From Brevibacillus porteri (GTDB lineage Bacteria; Bacillota; Bacilli; Brevibacillales; Brevibacillaceae), in the NCBI RefSeq assembly GCF_003013475.1, contig NZ_PXZO01000052.1:106762-170761 (forward strand): a stretch of 64,000 nucleotides of DNA. The letters are read 5' to 3'. Shown here one piece after another: positions 61,364-64,000 of the stretch. Under the pieces are notes generated by a model that was not told the origin of the DNA, searched no databases, and saw only the letters and a list, made by a program, of their open reading frames with translations. Position numbers and translations under genes: made by a program. The stretch's first letter is position 1, and the number at the start of each line of letters is the position of its first letter.

Positions 61364-61894
61364 TCATCTGCAAAAGATGTGTTTCCCGATCTTTTTGACC
61401 TGCGGCCTGGTCCAAATCCAACCGGATGTTGCTGTATCCGGATTAAAATAGTACGTGCAGCCTCCCGTCGGGTCCCAGCCATTTAGCGCATTCTTCACTG
61501 CTTTCGTCGCACTTTCATTCGGTGTCAGCCATATTTGACCATCAGCAACTGCTGTAAAAGCACGTGGTTCGAATATTACAGCCGAGGGCGTATCAGGAAA
61601 CGAAGGACTCTTGACGCGGTTCAAAATAACGGCTGCGACAGCTACTTGTCCTTCAAACGGCTCTCCTCTTGCCTCCCCGTAAACAGCATTCGCCATGATT
61701 CTCAAATCATTGTCAGAGACCCGTGAAGGATGAAAGCTGGCTTGGGTTTTGGCAGTATTTTTCTTTGCAGCAGGTGCGGCCATCTGCTGTTCTTGTACGG
61801 CAGCTACATTCTTTTCTTTCCAGACAACCTTGTATCCACTCAAGCCAGCTGCTACCAACATCACTAACACACCTGCGATCCAGATTGTACGCAC
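61364..61894 (-). CDS. sleB: spore cortex-lytic enzyme SleB, short form
   Basis: SleB is a lytic transglycosylase that degrades cortex peptidoglycan during germination. This 176-residue protein has an N-terminal hydrophobic anchor (about 3-22, IWIAGVLVMLVAAGLSGY) and one catalytic Hydrolase_2 domain with the catalytic Glu in VYGEARGEPFEGQVAV and TPNESATKAV. B. subtilis SleB (305 residues) has an additional N-terminal peptidoglycan-binding domain that is absent here. The GTG at 61894 follows AAGGAGG. It stands directly before ypeB. Confidence 0.9.
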   Translation of the reverse strand: MRTIWIAGVLVMLVAAGLSGYKVVWKEKNVAAVQEQQMAAPAAKKNTAKTQASFHPSRVSDNDLRIMANAVYGEARGEPFEGQVAVAAVILNRVKSPSFPDTPSAVIFEPRAFTAVADGQIWLTPNESATKAVKNALNGWDPTGGCTYYFNPDTATSGWIWTRPQVKKIGKHIFCR

Positions 61895-61978
61895 GGCTGA
61901 ATCCTCCTTGGCATGTATTGAAATCTTTGCATAGTGTTGGTGGAGGAAGAATGGATTATGCATGTAAATCTGGATATA

Positions 61979-62005
61979 GAAAAAGACCGATGCTATTTGC
62001 ATCGG
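61979..62005 (-). terminator. terminator upstream of sleB
   Basis: CCGATGC and GCATCGG stem with a five-base loop and U run on the minus strand. It ends the prsW/zinc-ribbon transcript before sleB. Confidence 0.85.
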
Positions 62006-62049
62006 CCCACATAGATTTGTCACGCTTTTTCAGTTGGGAAAGGAAAAGA

Positions 62050-62208
62050 TCAGGACTCATCAATCCGAAAATGCTTATCGTTGTCACACAGGCATTGCTT
62101 GAACCCTGTTTCTATTTGCCCTCCAGGTTCTCGATGACCACGCAGTGTAAACTTTTCTCCACATACATTGCATTGAATTGTCACTTTTGCTCGTTCGGTT
62201 TTTAGCAC
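62050..62208 (-). CDS. 52-residue zinc-ribbon-like protein
   Basis: A small frame with GTG start eight bases after AAGGAGG. It has two paired-cysteine knuckles: IQCNVCGEKF and FKQCLCDND, consistent with a four-cysteine zinc site. The middle reads LRGHREPGGQIETG. It follows prsW by 20 bases and ends before a terminator, so prsW and this gene form one unit. Too small for automated ORF cut-offs; function unknown, nucleic-acid or protein binding would be typical. Confidence 0.75.
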   Translation of the reverse strand: MLKTERAKVTIQCNVCGEKFTLRGHREPGGQIETGFKQCLCDNDKHFRIDES

Positions 62209-62228
62209 GTACGTCTCCTCCTTACCGT

Positions 62229-62903
62229 CTATTGTGGACGTGAAGAGAGATTTTTAGAACCGAAATCGTGTGCTCTTTGTACCTTTTTTAAGCCTTGCCA
62301 CCACAAAACGAGCATGAATGGCACAATCACTACCAACCAGTTTTGCACGGCCAAAAAAATCACGTTGTACAAGGCATGCAAACCGATCGGCAAGGTAATC
62401 GACATCCATAAAAAAAGCCGCTCATGTTTGGCGTCCTTGGAAAATTTGGCCCGTCCGAGATAATAGCCCATCCACACCGCAAACAACGCATGGCTGGATA
62501 CCGGCAAAAAGGCACGCCAGATGGCGATATTCGTTCCGTTGATAATGAGGTAGAACAAATTCTCCAGCGTAGCAAAACCAAGTGACACCGCAACCGCATA
62601 AACAATTCCATCGTATGGCTCATCAAATTCCAAATGTTTATAAACCGTAAAATAGATGACCATCCATTTAAAAAATTCTTCCACGACAGCGGATTGGAAA
62701 ACTTCCGCGACAATGCCATCCCGCCAGTTCCATTCATTCTGCATGATGTACTGGAGCACCATAATCGGTACAACCAGCAGCATCCCAAAGATAAACGACC
62801 GGATCACCATCGAAATCGGCTCCGGTTCGAGACTGTCACGCAGGTAAAAGTAACTTAAGATGGCGATACCGGGGGCAACTGCCGCGCCGATCAAAGCAAT
62901 CAT
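62229..62903 (-). CDS. prsW: intramembrane metalloprotease PrsW
   Basis: Site-1 protease that cleaves anti-sigma factor RsiW in B. subtilis on envelope stress. The 224-residue membrane protein has about seven helices and the conserved active-site segment VVEEFFKWMVIYF with the Glu-Glu pair, then GFATLENLFY and a conserved His in SSHALFA. ATG follows AAAGGAG. It is divergent from ansA. The anti-sigma at 20271-20921 is a conceivable but untested substrate. Confidence 0.93.
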   Translation of the reverse strand: MIALIGAAVAPGIAILSYFYLRDSLEPEPISMVIRSFIFGMLLVVPIMVLQYIMQNEWNWRDGIVAEVFQSAVVEEFFKWMVIYFTVYKHLEFDEPYDGIVYAVAVSLGFATLENLFYLIINGTNIAIWRAFLPVSSHALFAVWMGYYLGRAKFSKDAKHERLFLWMSITLPIGLHALYNVIFLAVQNWLVVIVPFMLVLWWQGLKKVQRAHDFGSKNLSSRPQ

Positions 62904-62985
62904 CTTTTATTACTCCTTTACACAAGACTATTGTTCATCGTACCATGAATACTGGTTGATGAAAACCCGCTACAGGAGAGAGATC

Positions 62986-63957
62986 ATGTCAAAAAAAATT
63001 TTGGTAGTGAACACAGGCGGTACGATTGCCATGTCTGTCGATGACTCAGAAGGCGTAAAGCCATTGGATGATCAAGCAGTCAACAAAATCCTTCCTTTTT
63101 TAGAAAAACACGCGGATGTCACCATGAAAAATGTACTCAACCTACCTAGCCCTCATATGACTCCTGCGATCATGAATCAGCTGCGACTCGATATTGAGGA
63201 AGCCTTTCACAATGATCACTACGATGGCATTGTCATTACCCATGGGACTGATACGTTGGAAGAGACCGCATACTTTCTCGACTTGACTTTATCGGTTAAC
63301 GTCCCAATTGTCGTTACCGGAGCCATGCGCAGCAGCAATGAGCTCGGGGCGGACGGCCCTGTTAATCTTATTTCTTCCGTTCGTGCAGCCGCAGATTCCT
63401 ACAGTTTGAACAAAGGTGTTATCGTTGTGTTTAATGATGAAATTCACGCAGCACGTCACGTAACCAAAACACATACGAGCAATGTAGCTACCTTCCAGTC
63501 GCCACAATACGGACCGATTGGAACCATTGCGAAAAAGAGTGTGCAATACCACCATGCTCCATTGGATCGAGAGCATTACGCCATTACCCATGCTGATGCG
63601 AATGTACCGCTGATCAAAGCAGTTGCAGGCATGGAGCCCGCTTGGCTGCAGTTTTTATTGGAGCAACACATTGATGGACTCGTCGTAGAGGCGTTTGGAT
63701 TAGGAAATCTTCCTCCCGCTATCATCCCTACCCTGCAACAACTACTCGACAAAGGAGTACCCATCGTGCTCGTCTCCCGCTGCTACAATGGCCAGGTGCA
63801 GGATATCTATGACTATGAAGGTGGAGGCCGCAAACTAAAAGAGATGGGCATCATCTTCTCCAATGGCTTGAATGGGCAAAAGGCTCGTCTCAAGTTAATC
63901 GTAACGCTGCAAAAAACACGGGATTTCAAAGAGCTGCAGCAGTTGTTCGACCAGTAA
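62986..63957 (+). CDS. ansA: type I (cytoplasmic) L-asparaginase
   Basis: Hydrolyses asparagine to aspartate and ammonia. The 323-residue protein has the first active-site Thr in VNTGGTIAM at residues 8-16 and the second in VITHGTDTLEETAYFLDL, with GAMRSSNELGADG between; no signal peptide, so cytoplasmic. ATG at 62986 follows CAGGAGAG; an upstream in-frame ATG at 62860 lies inside the divergent prsW gene. The window ends 43 bases past its stop with nothing further recognisable. Confidence 0.95.
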   Translation: MSKKILVVNTGGTIAMSVDDSEGVKPLDDQAVNKILPFLEKHADVTMKNVLNLPSPHMTPAIMNQLRLDIEEAFHNDHYDGIVITHGTDTLEETAYFLDLTLSVNVPIVVTGAMRSSNELGADGPVNLISSVRAAADSYSLNKGVIVVFNDEIHAARHVTKTHTSNVATFQSPQYGPIGTIAKKSVQYHHAPLDREHYAITHADANVPLIKAVAGMEPAWLQFLLEQHIDGLVVEAFGLGNLPPAIIPTLQQLLDKGVPIVLVSRCYNGQVQDIYDYEGGGRKLKEMGIIFSNGLNGQKARLKLIVTLQKTRDFKELQQLFDQ

Positions 63958-64000
63958 TTAAATGACTACAACCTCCTGGCTGGTCAAGACCCCATTTAGT

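Noticed and set aside
61895..61985. SigG promoter before sleB
   Set aside because: GCATAAT and CACTATG occur, but spacing and -10 match are poor; forespore expression is likely from knowledge of sleB but the sequence does not show it clearly.
1..64000. Insertion sequences, prophage or CRISPR arrays
   Set aside because: No transposase, integrase, phage structural gene, cas gene or regularly spaced direct repeats were seen.

Overview
The window is 64 kb of chromosomal core from a low/medium-GC endospore-forming Gram-positive bacterium. Gene order follows the Bacillus subtilis dinG-panBCD-birA-cca-dapB-qcr-trp-aro-hep-spoIVA-der-cmk-sleB backbone, read in reverse, and includes sporulation and germination genes (spoIVA, spoVIF, ypeB, sleB, ypjB), bacillithiol genes and the B. 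subtilis type of TRAP-controlled trp operon. A futalosine-type menaquinone cluster, absent from B. subtilis, and several lineage-specific genes point to Paenibacillaceae, most likely Brevibacillus. The genus is inferred from recognition, not from a database search. Nearly everything lies on the minus strand; only a YitT/YpjC-like gene, one hypothetical gene and ansA are clearly plus-strand. I saw no transposon, prophage, CRISPR array or large repeat.

Layout by coordinate: 1-8.8 kb holds dinG (3' end off the window), a TPR protein, panD-panC-panB behind an attenuator-like leader, birA and cca. 8.9-12.3 kb holds bshA, bshB1, mgsA, dapB and a MazG-like pyrophosphohydrolase. 12.5-17 kb holds ypjC, ypjB, ypjA and the qcrABC menaquinol:cytochrome c reductase operon. 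17.2-22.8 kb is more accessory: ypiF, a stand-alone IDEAL-domain protein, an unknown 372-residue protein, the TPR protein YpiA, an ECF sigma/anti-sigma pair, and an amidohydrolase-like protein lacking key metal ligands.

23.1-35.7 kb is the aromatic supraoperon aroC-aroB-aroH-trpEDCFBA-hisC-tyrA-aroA, running from chorismate to tryptophan, phenylalanine and tyrosine. The trp leader holds eleven (G/U)AG triplets plus a terminator/antiterminator pair, and the matching regulator gene mtrB lies at 43.3 kb. 36-42.6 kb holds cheR, ndk and the isoprenoid-quinone block hepS-menG-mqnP-ubiX-mqnA-hepT. 43.5-47.3 kb holds a lytic transglycosylase, tRNA-Pro, folE, hbs and spoIVA.

47.4-64 kb holds a lipoprotein (YphF), two adjacent [2Fe-2S] ferredoxins of different types, small sporulation proteins, gpsA, plsY, der, the YIEGIA/capping-subunit pair, yphA, fni, a ribosomal protein S1 homologue, plsC, cmk, ypfB, a PilZ protein, ypeB-sleB with an unusually short SleB, a 52-residue zinc-ribbon-like protein, prsW and ansA.

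The most interesting signals are the TRAP leader with its promoter nested inside the aroH terminator, the panB attenuator, the ECF module with a two-membrane-segment anti-sigma factor and autoregulatory promoter, the degenerate amidohydrolase, the shortened SleB and IDEAL proteins, the two-type ferredoxin pair, and several small genes of about 50 residues. I found no wholly new multi-gene system that the sequence alone would establish.
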